From Primula veris (taxonomy: Eukaryota; Streptophyta; Magnoliopsida; Ericales; Primulaceae): a stretch of DNA of 64,000 nt. The stretch covers positions 10,981,501-11,045,500 of the forward strand of contig OY821745.1 in assembly GCA_963682055.1 (NCBI GenBank). Reading direction: 5' to 3'. The position numbers were made by a program, and so were the translations under genes. Below the pieces are notes generated by a model. That model saw nothing but the letters and a program-made list of their open reading frames with translations. It did no database searches and had not been told where the DNA came from. Positions 36,071-48,024 of this stretch are shown piece by piece; within the stretch, counting starts at the first letter, position 1; each line of letters begins with the position of its first letter.

Positions 36071-39000
36071 GTGGAAACCATCTCAGGAAATCAGAAAGTC
36101 TCACGCAGCTGTGCCATGGCCGTGTATTCCGGCAAAAAGATGGTGCCGGCCCAAAGTGCCATGAACATCGAGGCAGAGGACCCTAAGCTGCTGAGGGAAC
36201 TAAACAAAAAGATGGGGCCTGAGGCCGAAGACAAGGTGGAGGAGGGACTGCTGAAAATCCAAATCCCGGGGTATGACGAGGACCACTTTTTTATGGTGGG
36301 GGCGAAGCTTACCAAACCAGAGGTCACCGACCTCGTCGAACTCCTTATCCAACACCTCGACAATTTTGCATGGGGTCCAAGCGAGATGCCAGGCATCAGT
36401 TCCGACCTCGCTTGCCACCGATTAAACGTCAACCCTGATGCCAAGCCCGTGATGCAAAAGGGGCGCCGTGTCAGTCCAGAGCATGCCGATGCCATAAACG
36501 AGGAAGTAGAGAAGCTTCTGCTAGCCGGGGCCATCAGGGAGATTTATTACCCCAGATGGCTCGCCAATCCCGTAGTGGTCCCCAAAAAGAACGGAAAGTT
36601 GAGGGTGTGCATCGATTATACGAGCCTCAACAACGCCTGTCCAAAGGATCCTTTCCCCTTGCCCAAAATCGATCAAATAGTGGACTCTACGGCCGGGGCC
36701 GCCAGAATGAGCTTCCTGGACGCCTGCTCCGGCTACCATCAAATACCTATGTCGGAGGCCGACCAAGAAAAAACTGCCTTCATCACCCCAAGGGGAAATT
36801 ACTGCTACAAGGTGATGCCCTTCGGACTCAAGAACGCCGGGGCGACCTATCAGAGAATGGTTACCAAGATATTCTCTAAGAACATAGGCCGAACCATGGA
36901 GGTCTATATTGACGATATGGTGGTAAAAAGCACCCAGGAGAGGGACCACCTATCCGACCTAAGGGAGGTGTTCGAAACAATACGAAGGCATGACCTGAAG
37001 CTGAATGCCTCTAAATGTGCCTTCGGGGTAGGCGCCGGCAAATTCCTGGGGTTCATGGTGACCCACCGCGGCATCGAAGCGAACCCGTCCCAGATCTCTG
37101 CCTTGAAAAATTTGAAAACACCTGAGAAGAGAAGGGACATACAAAAGCTAGCCGGAATGGCTGCCGCCCTCAACCGATTTATTGCCCGGTTCGGGGACCG
37201 ATGCAAGCCATTCTTTACGGCCTTGAAAGCTCAGAAGAAATTCGAATGGACCGATGAATGCCGGCGTGCGTTTACCGAGCTGGCTGACTATCTCGGAAGT
37301 CCGCCTCTTCTAACTAAGCCGGATCCAGGCGATGTCCTTACCCTATACCTCGCCGTGTCCGAGATAGCCGTCAGCGCCGTCCTCATCAAGGAACTCGACA
37401 GGGAGCAAAGGCCTATCTACTACGTGAGCAAAACTCTCCTCGATGCGGAGGCAAGGTATATGCCTCTGGAAAAACTCGTCCTAGCCCTCGTCGTGGCCTC
37501 GCGAAAACTTGCTCACTATTTCTCTGCACACAGCATTGTGGTCTACACGGACCAGCCTGTGCGAGAAATACTCCAAAAGGGGGATCTCTCTCGACGAATG
37601 ATGAAGTGGGCCTGCCACTTGAACGCCTACGACATCAGCTATGCGCCGCGAACATCCATCAAAGGACAGGCCCTGGCCGACTTCGTGGCAGAATTCACTG
37701 GGACGACTCAATGCCCCGACGTCACAGGTCGTGCCCCCGAGGCCTGGACCTTGCACGCGGATGGAGCCGCCAATAAGAAAGGATCCGGCCTTGGCGTCGT
37801 GCTCCGATCTCCCCAAGGGGATGTGATCGAGAAGTCAATCCAACTTGGCTTCCGAGCCACGAATAACGAGGCCGAATATGAGGCCGTGATCGCCGGCTTG
37901 AAAATGGCCCGAAGCCTCGGAATCAAGAAGATACTGGTGCATACGGACTCTCAGTTGGTCAGCAGCCAGATTAGTGGAGAGTTTCAGACAAATGATGAAA
38001 GAATGGCAAGCTACGTGGCCATCGCATCCGGAATACTTCAAAGCTTTGAATGTCAAGAAATCGTCAACATCAGCAGAAACGAGAACACGCACGCCGATGC
38101 ACTAGCGACCCTAGCCTCGGCCATGAGTGATAAAAAAGAGAGAGTCATCACCGTAGAATACGTCCCTTCGCCTAGCATCGAGGCTAGGGCAACAATTAAC
38201 ATGGTGACTGACCTCCCGCCGGAACCTAGCTGGATGGACCCCATAATCGAATACCATCGCTCCGGTGATCTTCCCAATGACAAGAAAGAGGCTGAGAAAA
38301 TAAGAAGAACGGCACTGGGATTCTGGATAGCTCCCAACGACAAGCTCTATAAAAGATCGTTCTCTGGCCCCTACTTGCTCTGCGTCCACCCTGACATGGT
38401 AATGAGGGTCATGGAGGAAATTCACGAAGGAACATGTGGAAGCCATACCGGGGGCAGATCGCTGGCCAACCGAGCCTTGACCCACGGATATTGGTGGCCC
38501 CTCATGCAAAAGGACGCCAAAGCTTTCGTACTCAGGTGCGAGAAGTGTCAGAAGTACGCACCCATACCCCATGCCCCGGCGCAAAAAATGAACAGCGTGA
38601 CCTCGCCCTGGCCCTTCGCGCAGTGGGGCATGGATATCGTCGGACCATTCCCCGTGGCCCCGGGGGGGAAGAAGTTCCTCCTCATGGTCACCGATTACTT
38701 CTCAAAGTGGGTGGAGGCCGTGGCCTTAGCGAAAATCACAGAAGCCGAGGTGATACGTTTCCTCTGGAGAGACGTTATCACCAGATTCGGAATCCCCTAC
38801 TCAATCGTCGCGGACAATGGGGGACAGTTCACCGGGGTCAAATTAAAAGCGATGTATGCAAAGTATCACATCAAGAACTACTATTCGACCCCATCATACC
38901 CCCAATGCAACGGACAAGCCGAGGTATCAAACAAGACCGTGCTCGACGGAATCAAGAAGAGGCTAGACGAGTCCAAAGGACGATGGGCGGCAGAGCTGCA

Positions 39001-39472
39001 TCACGTCCTTTGGGCCTACCGAACGACGAGAAGACGGGGCACTCAACAGACACCCTATAGCCTTACTTACGGAATGGAAGCCATCATCCCGTTAGAAATC
39101 GGGCTTCCTTCTCTGAGGACGGACATGGTGGAGAACGGTCTTAATGAAAAGATGATGGGGCTAGAGCTGGACTACGCCGAAGAAAGAAGGGAGGTTGCGG
39201 CCATCCGTAACGCCGAATATAAAAACGAACTGGGGCGTTCTTATAACAAAAGAGTTAACGCCAGACGTTTCCAAGACGAAGACCTAGTGTTACGAAGAGT
39301 AAACAACAACACCAGGATACAATCCGACGGCAAGCTAGGCCCCAATTAGGAAGGCCCATATCGAATCCTCGGTGAAGTAGGGAACGGGGCCTACCTGTTG
39401 GGTCGTCTTCCCAACGACGTCCCGGTCGACCGACCTTGGAACGTCAACAACCTGAGGAAGTACTATCAATAG
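36071..39472 (+). pseudogene. Tat pol: RT, two RNase H domains, integrase (broken)
   Basis: Open for 1,092 codons. RT has IDYTSLNNACPKDPFPLP and the catalytic YIDD at residues ~279-282. A degenerate gypsy RNase H (about 410-540) is followed by an archaeal-type RNase H (from about 561: LHADGAANKKGSG, NNEAEYEAVIAG, HTDSQLV). Integrase has an HHCC finger (HTGG...CEKCQ, about 787-820) and DDE residues in GMDIVGP, VADNGGQF and NGQAEVSN. No chromodomain is seen. A stop at 39347-39349 (TAG, where relatives have tryptophan) comes 40 codons before the natural end at 39470-39472. With the upstream frameshift, this copy cannot make a normal Gag-Pol by itself. Confidence 0.92.
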
Positions 39473-39569
39473 AGCTCCGCTTTTAGGGCTCCGTTTTTGC
39501 GTTTTGATGTAAATAAGAAGACGATGTGTTTATGCCTGTGGGCTTTATAAATGAAAACTGTTACTTATG

Positions 39570-39990
39570 TTTACTTGAATTTTTCAGTTCATTTAAATTC
39601 TCTAAGTGTTTCAGAACACGAGCCTATACGGCACCCCGGTTCTATTTACTTGGATTTTTCAGTTCATTTAAATTCTCTAAGTGTTTCAGAACACGAGCCT
39701 ATACGGCACCCCGGTTCTATTTACTTGGATTTTTCAGTTCATTTAAATTTTCTCTAAGTGTTTCAGAACACGAGCCTATACGGCACCCCGGTTCTATTTA
39801 CTTGGATTTTTCAGTTCATTTAAATTTTCTCTAAGTGTTTCAGAACACGAGCCTATACGGCACCCCGGTTCATATTTACTTGAATTTTTCAGTTCATTTA
39901 AATTCTCTAAGTGTTTCAGAACACGAGCCTATACGGCACCCCGGTTCATATTTACTTGAATTTTTCAGTTCATTTAAATTTTCTGTGTTA
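39570..39990 (+). repeat. Tandem repeat array in Tat 3' region
   Basis: Five full units and one partial unit of 75-78 bp, starting at 39570, 39645, 39720, 39797, 39875 and 39951. Each carries TTTACTTGAATTTTTCAG and ACACGAGCCTATACGGC. Small length changes occur in one T/C run. The apparent ORFs (39526-39834, 39835-40020) are translations of this repeat, not genes. Tandem arrays at this place are known in Tat/Ogre elements and can seed satellite DNA. Confidence 0.92.
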
Positions 39991-40224
39991 CTTCGGTTTA
40001 CAAGTTATGAGTCGTATTAAACGAGCGCCCCAACGCCGAAGCACTAAGGCCCACTCATTTGGGAGCATGCATACAATGTATAAATCACAACGGAAGTATA
40101 GAAATAAAACACAGAAGAATAAAAGACAAGTCCAAAATTGTTTTTTCATTTCATTCAATGGAAAGCTATTACATGCTAAGTACAAAAAAGGAAATTACAT
40201 CGAGAATAAAAACCACAAAAAGCC

Positions 40225-42962
40225 CTAAGATGCCCCCTCATCATCATCTGCATCGGCGTCTGAAAGGGCTCGAGGGGTTAAGGGGACCACCTCGGGAATG
40301 GGAGCAGAGGGGACCGGAACAAAAATGTTTTCCATGTTCCACACCGGATGATCCGGTCCCGCCCTCATAAAAGCTGCTGCCTCAGACCAGCCATCGACGT
40401 AGAAGGAATTAAAGTCCTTCTGTGTCGATAGCTCCAAGGCGGCGCTCATCTCTGCCTCGGCGGCCTGAACCGCAGCCTTTACTTTTTCTGCCACCCCGGC
40501 CTCAGCGTCTTCGACGGCAGCTTTCACTTTATCAGCCACGCTCGCTTCAACCTCCTTCAGAGCCGTCACCGCAGCTTGGGCGCGCTCTTCGGCCTCAGCA
40601 CCGGCCTTCGCGGCCTCAGCTCGCCGAGCTTCCAAGGACTCGACGAGGCCCTCGGCCCTCTCCGCCCTTTTTTGGGCCACCTCCGCCTTCTTCAGAGCGT
40701 CTTCGGCCAGTTTAGCATTGGCCTCAGCCTTCGAATCCCACGACCTCACCAGTTGCCCTTGCTGGTAGACGTATTGGTTCATCGTCAAGTAGGCCTACGA
40801 AAAAAGAAAAACACTTAGCAAGAATTCAAGAAATAAACTAAAAACAATGGCACAACGAAAACAACGTTTTACCTGCGGGATCATGGCCATCGCCGACGTC
40901 ATGGCGGAAGCAAGGTCGCGACCACGTTGGTCGGCCTCGATAGTCTGCTGCTGAAGCGCAGCCAGAGCAAGCAGGCCAGCAGAGGGATGGCCCTCCATAA
41001 TGCTCCGAACCCCGGTTGCCGCCTTGACCTCCTCCGGAGTCTGAATAGGCATCCTTGGGAACGGGGAGCCAGAGCCTGAGCTTGAGCCGGAAGCGCTAGG
41101 CATCGGGCCCTTCGCCTGAACGGATGACACCGCTCGCTCTTCTGCAGCGACCACAGGCCCCCTAAGCTCCTGGATGGGTGCAACATCCTCCCTCGGCTCA
41201 GGTTCCCCGGTCCGGGCCTTCTTCGCCTCACGAGGGGCCTTCGCCTCCTCCCTCTTTCTCTTGTCAGCTTCGGCCTTGCGAGCGGCTCGTTCACGCCTCG
41301 CCTGCCCTAGTAAACCTCCCAACCTCTCCAAGGTCTTTGACTTAGCATCTGGGGGAGCCACTTCGACCACCTCGTCGTCCCTTGTCCCGACGACCCCCTC
41401 CTCCTCCTCAGCCTCAGGCTCCAAAGACTCCACCTCTTCCACCTCCTCGTCCCTTACCCTGTCAACACCCCCCTCACCAGCCTCGGGCTCAATAATCTCC
41501 GCCTCCTCGCCACTTCTGGCCTCGGCAATCTCCTCCTCGCCCCCAGCCTCGGCGGCAACCTCCTCCTCTTCCTCGTCAGAACGGACAACCTACATGGTTT
41601 AGATAAAGAAAAGGAGTTAGAAAATTTTTTACAAAATTTAGTCAACTGTGAAGCTGAAGAATGGAAGGAGGGAAGCTGACTCACCAAGGTCCGTGAGGTG
41701 CCCAAAGCTGGCCCGGTAGGTGGGGCCTCAGGAGAACTATCTTCCAGACGAAAGAAGCCCGTCGTGTCCGGTGCCCTCGAGCTTAGGGGAGGGACATCAA
41801 GCAACGGTTTCCCATGCTGGTCGATATAGCTGCGGGTACCGTCCGCCCCCTCCCTATAATGGAGGACGGTACCATCAGGCCGGGTTTCAAACATAACCCC
41901 GGCCGACGCAGGAGCAAACGAGGAAATCACCACGGCCCTCGCCCTGCTGCTTGGCTTCGGCTTCGTCGCCTTCTTCGCCACGGGCATAACCCCAGCCTCG
42001 GCCTCAGCTTCTTTGATGGCCTTAGGTGGGAGGGTGGATTCAAAACCCTTCTCCTTCTCCCACCGTTCCCGGGAGTACCCCACGGGACAGAAGGTCCTAG
42101 GGGGCCAGAGGAACTCATTCCCCTTACAGCTTGTGGGGGAGCCACATAGTAACAGGCGCTCCGCGTCGCGAGCACCTACGTCGGTCCCGTCCGGACCCCA
42201 CCAGTTCAAGGCCAGCTCGATCGACCTCACGTTCGGCTCCCCAAGACCCCTTAGACTCGCGGCCACCGTGGCCTTGTTCTCTTTGTTGCTTAAGACCCTC
42301 CCCGGTCTGGTTGGGAGGATCAGGTCATCACGGTGGAGCCAGTTACCCTCCACCACGATTACATCTTGTGTGTAACCCCGATTCGAATCAGAGTTACCCA
42401 AGATAAGCTGGTTATGCGACCGACACCTCAGGTACGGCTGCCTGCTTTTGGCTTGGGAGCTAGGCTCGCTCTGTAAAAACTCATAACAAGCGAGCAGCTC
42501 CCTTAACCCTAATGGCTCCGGTAGAGTCGAGCCCAATAGCTCGTTCAGAGCCTCCATCCCGGCGCAGATCCGGTGAGCTTGCAGAGGCCACTGACAAGGG
42601 AGAGTTTGCGTCCAGGCGCATAACTCCGCCAGCAGCTCCGGGATTGGGAGATGAGTGCCCCCGTACAGAAGGGACGAGAGAGAGAGCGTCACCATGCTCT
42701 TCGGATCCGCTACGATCCCGTTCACCTCGTCGGAGTTCTGACACCTTCGAAGACGGAACCCATCGCCAATCCCGCAGAGTTGTCGGAACTCTTCGAGGTC
42801 GGATCCGTGAGTCCGTACCATGATACTGCTATCGTTGCTATCAACGCTCAGGGACGGGTCGAGGACCATAGCCCGGAATGGGAGCGCGTTGGCCATCACG
42901 GCCAAGCGTTGCGGAGTAGGGGCAACCATCGGGCCCTTGCCGGCTCCGTGTTTAATAACCAT
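40225..42962 (-). CDS. Tat antisense gene, 3 predicted exons
   Basis: Antisense to the retrotransposon. Predicted exons 42962-41685, 41589-40873 and 40794-40225 are joined by two phase-0 introns of 95 and 78 nt with GT-AG borders (TTG|GTGAGT ... GTAG|G; GCAG|GTAAAA ... CGTAG|G), giving about 854 residues with no stop. The N-terminal part (MVTLSLSSLLYGGTHLPIP, LNELLG) resembles the plant 'putative gypsy-type transposon' domain (Pfam Transposase_28 type). The middle is acidic (E-rich). The C-terminal part is an Ala/Glu coiled coil (AEDALKKAEVAQKRAERAEG) ending in GWSEAAAFMRAGPDHPVW. The function in the family is unknown. A TATA box lies 120 bp upstream. The splicing is inferred from the sequence. 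Confidence 0.75.
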
Positions 42963-43080
42963 TTTTATGGCTTAAGTGTTCGAAGGTGAAATTTGTTGAG
43001 GCTAGAAAGGGAGAGAATGTTTGCTGTGGAATCTTGTAGAGAGAAGTTGGAAAAAGTGAAAAATGGTTTTCACTGAGGGT

Positions 43081-43088
43081 ATTTATAG
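43081..43088 (-). promoter_or_regulatory. TATA box of Tat antisense gene
   Basis: The minus strand reads GCCTATAAATACCC, a canonical plant TATA box, about 120 bp before the antisense start codon at 42962. This gives the antisense gene a promoter separate from the LTR. Confidence 0.65.
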
Positions 43089-43458
43089 GCCCCTAGTGGA
43101 AGGTGAAAAGACACTTACCAGAAGGTGAAAGGACGCAACGGCTCCTTGCACGAACTCCCACAAATAACCGCCGCCACTCAATCAATGTCCACCACGTGTA
43201 CAGCATGTAGAGGCCATCTGCCAAATGTCACTCACCAGCCGTTTTAGCATTAATGACGTTGTAGAAATCAAAGAGACAGAGACGGCGCCTCGTGTCCACG
43301 TGTAAGAAATCCATGAATGGTTGCACACGTGTTATAAAACAGCCATGCATGGGCATATTTGCACCGACGAGCACGAGAACAAAATGACCGGAGCCCCCGT
43401 AACGACCAGAGATCCTCGCCGACCTCGTCCTTAGCAACGACTCCGGACAGGGAGCTGT

Positions 43459-44144
43459 TGGCGAGGGAATGTCAGCATCCCCTCGTCCGGGGCAATAACG
43501 CCCCCAAAGCGGGCCGTCCGGGCCTCATCAACCCTGAATGATGCGACGCCCCGGATTGGGAGGGCCGAGCCGTGCAGAGGCCGGCCCGGAGAAGCGTGTC
43601 GAGTACGCTTCCCCAATTAATGCTGCTGCTCCCTTGGGGGACCCTCCTAACGTTTCACCGACGTGGCCCAATCACAGGACACCTCCTGTGGGCCCCGGGA
43701 AAGGACAGTACCCTTGTCAGAGTCATAAATGACTCTGACGCCGTTGGATCAACATCTTACAGTACAGTGATCCAAGGGTTAATACACCTCTGAACCTCAC
43801 TATAAATACCCCCCCTAATCCTACTTAGGAGGGGACGCACAAATAGAGGGAGGAGAGATAAAGCTTAAACAAACTGGACCCCATGAACACTGACTGTACC
43901 ACTCGATACACCGACCCGTAACCGGCCCGGTCTCTCACCCTTCATTATATTCCTACTTTCAGTTAACATCGATACTGACTTGATCGTTGGAGAGGGAAAA
44001 CCCGGCAACAACCCCGGGCCCCTGTTCGTTCCTTGTGCAGGCACGTAGACCACCTGACCGCCGGAGCATACCTGACCACCCCGGAAGATCGGAGCCAACG
44101 CGAAAGAGATTAAGTCGAGCTTGGGAAGAAAATCAAGCTCGCCA
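43459..44144 (+). repeat. Tat 3' LTR
   Basis: 686 bp, two differences from the 5' LTR. The purine-rich CGGACAGGGAGCTG immediately before it is the likely plus-strand primer region. Confidence 0.95.
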
Positions 44145-44470
44145 CAAAATACTAGATATAAAGCTAGATACGAGGCTATATACGTAGTATAAACAACTTG
44201 AAAGGGCTTCCATATGCCATTTATTGAACAATAGTTGTTCAGCAACATCTACTGTCATTTCGAACTCCCCTTTAAGGTGTTTGACTTCTTATTTCAGTGT
44301 GAAATTTTCCTTTTCCATCGACTTTTCTTTCCCAACTCGAGCTTCATTTTCTTTTCAGCTCCTTGAGCAGGTTGCTGTTGAAATAATAAATTGTTTGGTT
44401 CAATCTTTACTTTAATGTCATGAACCGTTCGGATACATGCATAGAACTTTGATATTGATGCATGAATAAG
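44145..44470 (-). repeat. Unit 2 tail resumed after Tat
   Basis: Continues 33134 and matches 18537-18871 closely. It ends GCATGAATAAG and joins directly to unit 3 at 44471. The 44294-44524 minus frame overlaps this junction and is not a gene. Confidence 0.7.
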
Positions 44471-45167
44471 TTTAACCTCTATCAATGATTTGATGAAATT
44501 TTGTTCAGATACTCTAAATGACACTTTAGATTAGTAAATGATACATTAATAAACGTTATCAATTCTTTCACAAAAAGCTTCTATAGCACTTTTTTATTCC
44601 ATCAAATATATTTTAATCTAATATAATGTTAATATTTTACCCACTCACTATATCATCTTATTTTGATACAGTATTGAAGTCTTCCCCAATTTACCAAGGA
44701 TCACTTGTGTTAGAATTACTCAAGAAATTCCACAAAGGTTCTCTCTTACTTGGTACTTTTTGCATAGATAGCTGAGATAACAATAAGATTCTTCAGAATG
44801 TTCCCTTTTATTTCAAAGTTTATATATGCATTGATGCATTTGACTAAAATTATATAACACCCAAATTGTCTAGTTGCGTTATTTCTATTAACTTTTCACT
44901 AGCTTGGTTCGAGCTTCATTTTTCTCAAAACTAATCAAATATCAATGCTGCTGAAGATTTTGAATATTTGCTTCCCTCTTTACCAAATTTACGTAACACC
45001 CACCCATGCTGTAGTACCCCATTTCTCTATGTACATTTTATTTTTCTGGTGAGGTTGAAAGGCTTTATTAATGTGAAATATGGTCATTTGATTTGCTTGC
45101 TTCTTTCCTGTCATTCATTTCTTGTTCTTGCTCTGGAGCACTTTTAGTGTGATTTGATATTTCCTTC

Positions 45168-45697
45168 CAAGGGCGGACTTAGTGAGGGGCCAGGGGTCGC
45201 GAAACCCCCCTCCCCCTCAAAAATTTTAAAAAATATTAGCTTATAGGCTTTGATAGTCCACTCTAATAAATAAACATGTACTTAGCTCAATTAGTAACAC
45301 CATTTAAATTCAATGAGTGATCGATACTTGGTTCAACTCTTGCTCATAGCCATTTTATCAGTGGTCTCTTTTGTATTCAGCTAATCACATGATTGGGTAT
45401 TTATTTATTTCCATATTATTCAATAATATATATATTCCTACAGTTTTATCTTTCTTCATAGAGAGAGACAAAAGTAACGTTTTTTGAGTCTTTTCTTTTG
45501 ATAATCGCAAACTAAATAATTCTTTTATCTGTTAAATGCACTATGTTTTTTCACAATGATCATCTGCTATATTTTTTAATCGTTAGCATTTGACGTTTAA
45601 ATTCGGTTTTTTGAGTACTTTAATTTGTTTTTATTAAAATTCTAATAGTAAATTTTTTTCCGGTCCACACAAAGATTGGCTTCTGGTTCTGCCCCTG
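45168..45697. mobile_element. hAT-like non-autonomous element, 530 bp
   Basis: Ends CAAGGGCGGACTTAG and (reverse) CAGGGGCAGAACCAG form short imperfect inverted repeats of the hAT type. An 8-bp target duplication flanks it with two differences (TTTCCTTC 45160-45167; TTGCCTTT 45698-45705). Unit 1 shows the empty site ATATTGCCTTTG at about 14649. No coding capacity. Confidence 0.75.
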
Positions 45698-45946
45698 TTG
45701 CCTTTCCTTTACTATCTTGTTATTTAAACTTGTAGCTAGATACTTCATGTCCTTGTTTGTAGCAGTAGGAAAAAAAATGGAGATGGCTTCATATTAGTAA
45801 TAATGTCATAAGCCCCTTTCTTCACAATAGCAATAGGTACGCTTTGTACTAGTTCTTGTGTCACTATCTACACATACGTGCGGTTAGCAGTAGGTTCATT
45901 TAATATCAACAGCTTCCCAAATACTTTAGCAATTGAAAAAATACTA

Positions 45947-46179
45947 CTCCTTCCGTTATTATTTAAATGTCCATTACGAAACTACGTGCAATTTTGATCG
46001 GTTAAGAACTTGTATCAAATTTGTCATAATGAAATTTTTCAAAAGTTGATCATATAGTTCAAGTATTAAATTTTATAATTAGATTTAAAAAAAATCATTT
46101 AAAAAATTTTGATACAAGTTATAACCTGATCAAAATTGCACGTAATTTCGTATTTGACAATTAAACGAGAACGGGGGAG
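45947..46179. mobile_element. Stowaway-type MITE, 233 bp
   Basis: Starts CTCCTTCCGTTATTATTTAA and ends in the reverse complement of CTCCCCCGTTCTCGTTTAAT. TA flanks both ends (45945-45946, 46180-46181). The corresponding site in unit 1 (about 14912) is uninterrupted. Confidence 0.85.
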
Positions 46180-46470
46180 TAGTATTTTTGTGTAAATGAG
46201 CTGACATTTTTGGTAGGGGTTATCCAAGAACATTATAATAGTTGATTCGTAGGGTTATCCATAAATTTCATAGTAGAACAGTAACTGATTCTACATCAGG
46301 ATCAAAACAATACGTCCATTTGAACGTTCTCATTGTATAATGTTCAATAAACCATACTTTTTTGACCAAAATCTCTGAAAATGTTATTTATGAAAACAAC
46401 AAATAAGAATGTGTCTAACATTTACAACACCAATAAGGCAATTGGCTTTTAGTTGTAATTTACCGAAAGT

Positions 46471-48024
46471 TTTTTTTTTGGGAAGGTAAAAATACTATAA
46501 AAGAAAGAAGAGTTGGCCTTACATAGCCAAGATGCTAGCTAAGAAAAAGAATCCAAGGCTTCAAAGCAAATACAACATCAAAGCTATAAACTGAACTGAC
46601 TATATTAAAACAAATCATTTATACACCAAGATAAGCCAAACAATATCCTTTTTAATGATTTATTTTAACATTAAAACTCTAAGGAGTTTAAATTAAATCG
46701 GGAAGACTTTACAGGCTTTTTTATCAGTGGTTTTGAGGAAGCAATTTGGCATCAAACAGAATCTACAAGTGCTATCACCAAAACCTGATCATTTCCAACC
46801 ATTAAGTTTTGCCTTCAATTTTACTCTCATTTCCGATTTCTTCATTACTCATATTTATGTAGTAGTATCATGTAGCATGTGTACTAATCTTTAAAAGTGT
46901 TTTAAGATCCGGGTTTTTAATAATTAAGTACCACTTATATGTACTTTTTCATCATTTTCTCTTCTTTTTTTTTTACTGAGGGTTGATCGGGGGATATAAG
47001 TTGGGGATTGTGCTGTTGTAAGGGGCTTCTGATCTCTCCTTCATAGATGAGTTTGCCATACCAGCGGCTAGGATGAAACGCACACTATCTCTCTGTAAGT
47101 CTTTTTTCATAACAGTGTTTCTCTCATCAATTTAATTTTATTGTCTATGACAATGTGCTTTTGCAATGGTGTGCATATTTCATTATTCCTTTCTAAAGAA
47201 TGAATAAATCCGTGTCATTTACAAAATCCAGACACATTGATTCTAAATTTATAACAGATTACAAGTAAAGGAAAAAATTTACATTTTAATGTAAAGCCGG
47301 TTTAAATTTATTGACGATTTAATAAATAAATACATGACAGAAGTCAGCCTATAGTAAAAGGCAAGAAATAAGCTCATAATTTCCTATTTTAAGTCGTGTT
47401 GTCTAGCAAGGTCAGGCACGCCTCGACTCATCCATGGAGCATTCGCTGCATTCCTCCTACTTGGCTAAAGAGAGAAATGAATGAGACCGTTCTGAAAGTA
47501 AAAAACTAGAAGAGAATATCGCACGTTGTGATTTGATATAAAGTGAGAACTGAACGAGAGTCGTTACAATTTTGCACTGCCGCTTGTCAATCAAATAGAT
47601 TATTAATAAACCAAAATTCCAAACCAGTCTTCTTAATGTTGATAAAACCAGAGTATCATTCCTTATGATTAACTCATTATCCAGATTTTATCCCCTCTCA
47701 AGCTTATTCAATAATACTAATTAATAAAGCATCCTTGCAAGTTGCAATTATTTCTATCTTCAAAATAAATAAAAGTGATCTAGAAAAAAACAAACACCTA
47801 TCCACTTGGTTCGATAATTACCATAAATGGTGAACTTTATCCCGAGGAATGAGGTTGATGGTCAGTCTATATCCGGATGGTATTTTAAGCTCTTTTTTGG
47901 AACTTCTATTTTTATCCTATCCATCCTCTATAAATAAACCTATGCCTGGTATTAACCATTTGAATTCCCATTCCTCTCTAATTCTCCCCTCTGCATTGCC
48001 TCCTTTTCTCTCTGTATCTAAGAA
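46471..48024 (+). promoter_or_regulatory. Upstream region of transporter copy 3
   Basis: No gene is recognised. A T run with retroposon-like sequence lies at 46465-46640. A TATA box TATAAATA at 47929-47936 lies 89 bp before the start codon, followed by a pyrimidine-rich leader. Apart from the last ~200 bp this region is strongly diverged from the upstream regions of copies 1 and 2. Confidence 0.55.

Larger units (their letters stand above)
33140..44144 (+). mobile_element. Young Tat-lineage Ty3/gypsy retrotransposon, 11.0 kb
   Basis: Two LTRs of 686 bp (TGGCGAGG...CTCGCCA) differ at two positions only: 33349/43668 (T/C) and 33556/43875 (C/T). A 5-bp duplication CAAAA flanks the whole. Order: LTR, primer-binding site, gag-protease, RT-RNase H-integrase, tandem repeats, antisense gene, LTR. 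A second, archaeal-type RNase H domain and an antisense ORF mark the Tat group (relatives include Grande, RIRE2 and Ogre). GC content is much higher than in the surrounding DNA. Confidence 0.95.
44471..46470 (-). pseudogene. Old L1 LINE remnant, unit 3 (with two insertions)
   Basis: Starts like 13953 and 22586 (endonuclease part), then the ORF1 part. More of ORF1 survives than in units 1 and 2: the minus strand near 46290-46340 still matches the region of the intact LINE encoding KWTYDFDPDVE. A hAT-like element (45168-45697) and a Stowaway MITE (45947-46179) interrupt it; both sites are empty in units 1 and 2. Confidence 0.6.

Noticed and set aside
39570..39990. CRISPR-like array
   Set aside because: Units are directly adjacent without unique spacers and lie in a plant retrotransposon; it is a tandem repeat.
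39526..40020. Repetitive protein ORFs (102, 68 and 61 codons)
   Set aside because: They translate the 75-78 bp tandem repeat of the Tat element; unit length changes break the frame.
40422..42823. Proline/arginine-rich plus-strand ORFs in the Tat 3' part
   Set aside because: They are shadows of the GC-rich antisense gene; the minus strand alone has consistent introns, phase and promoter.
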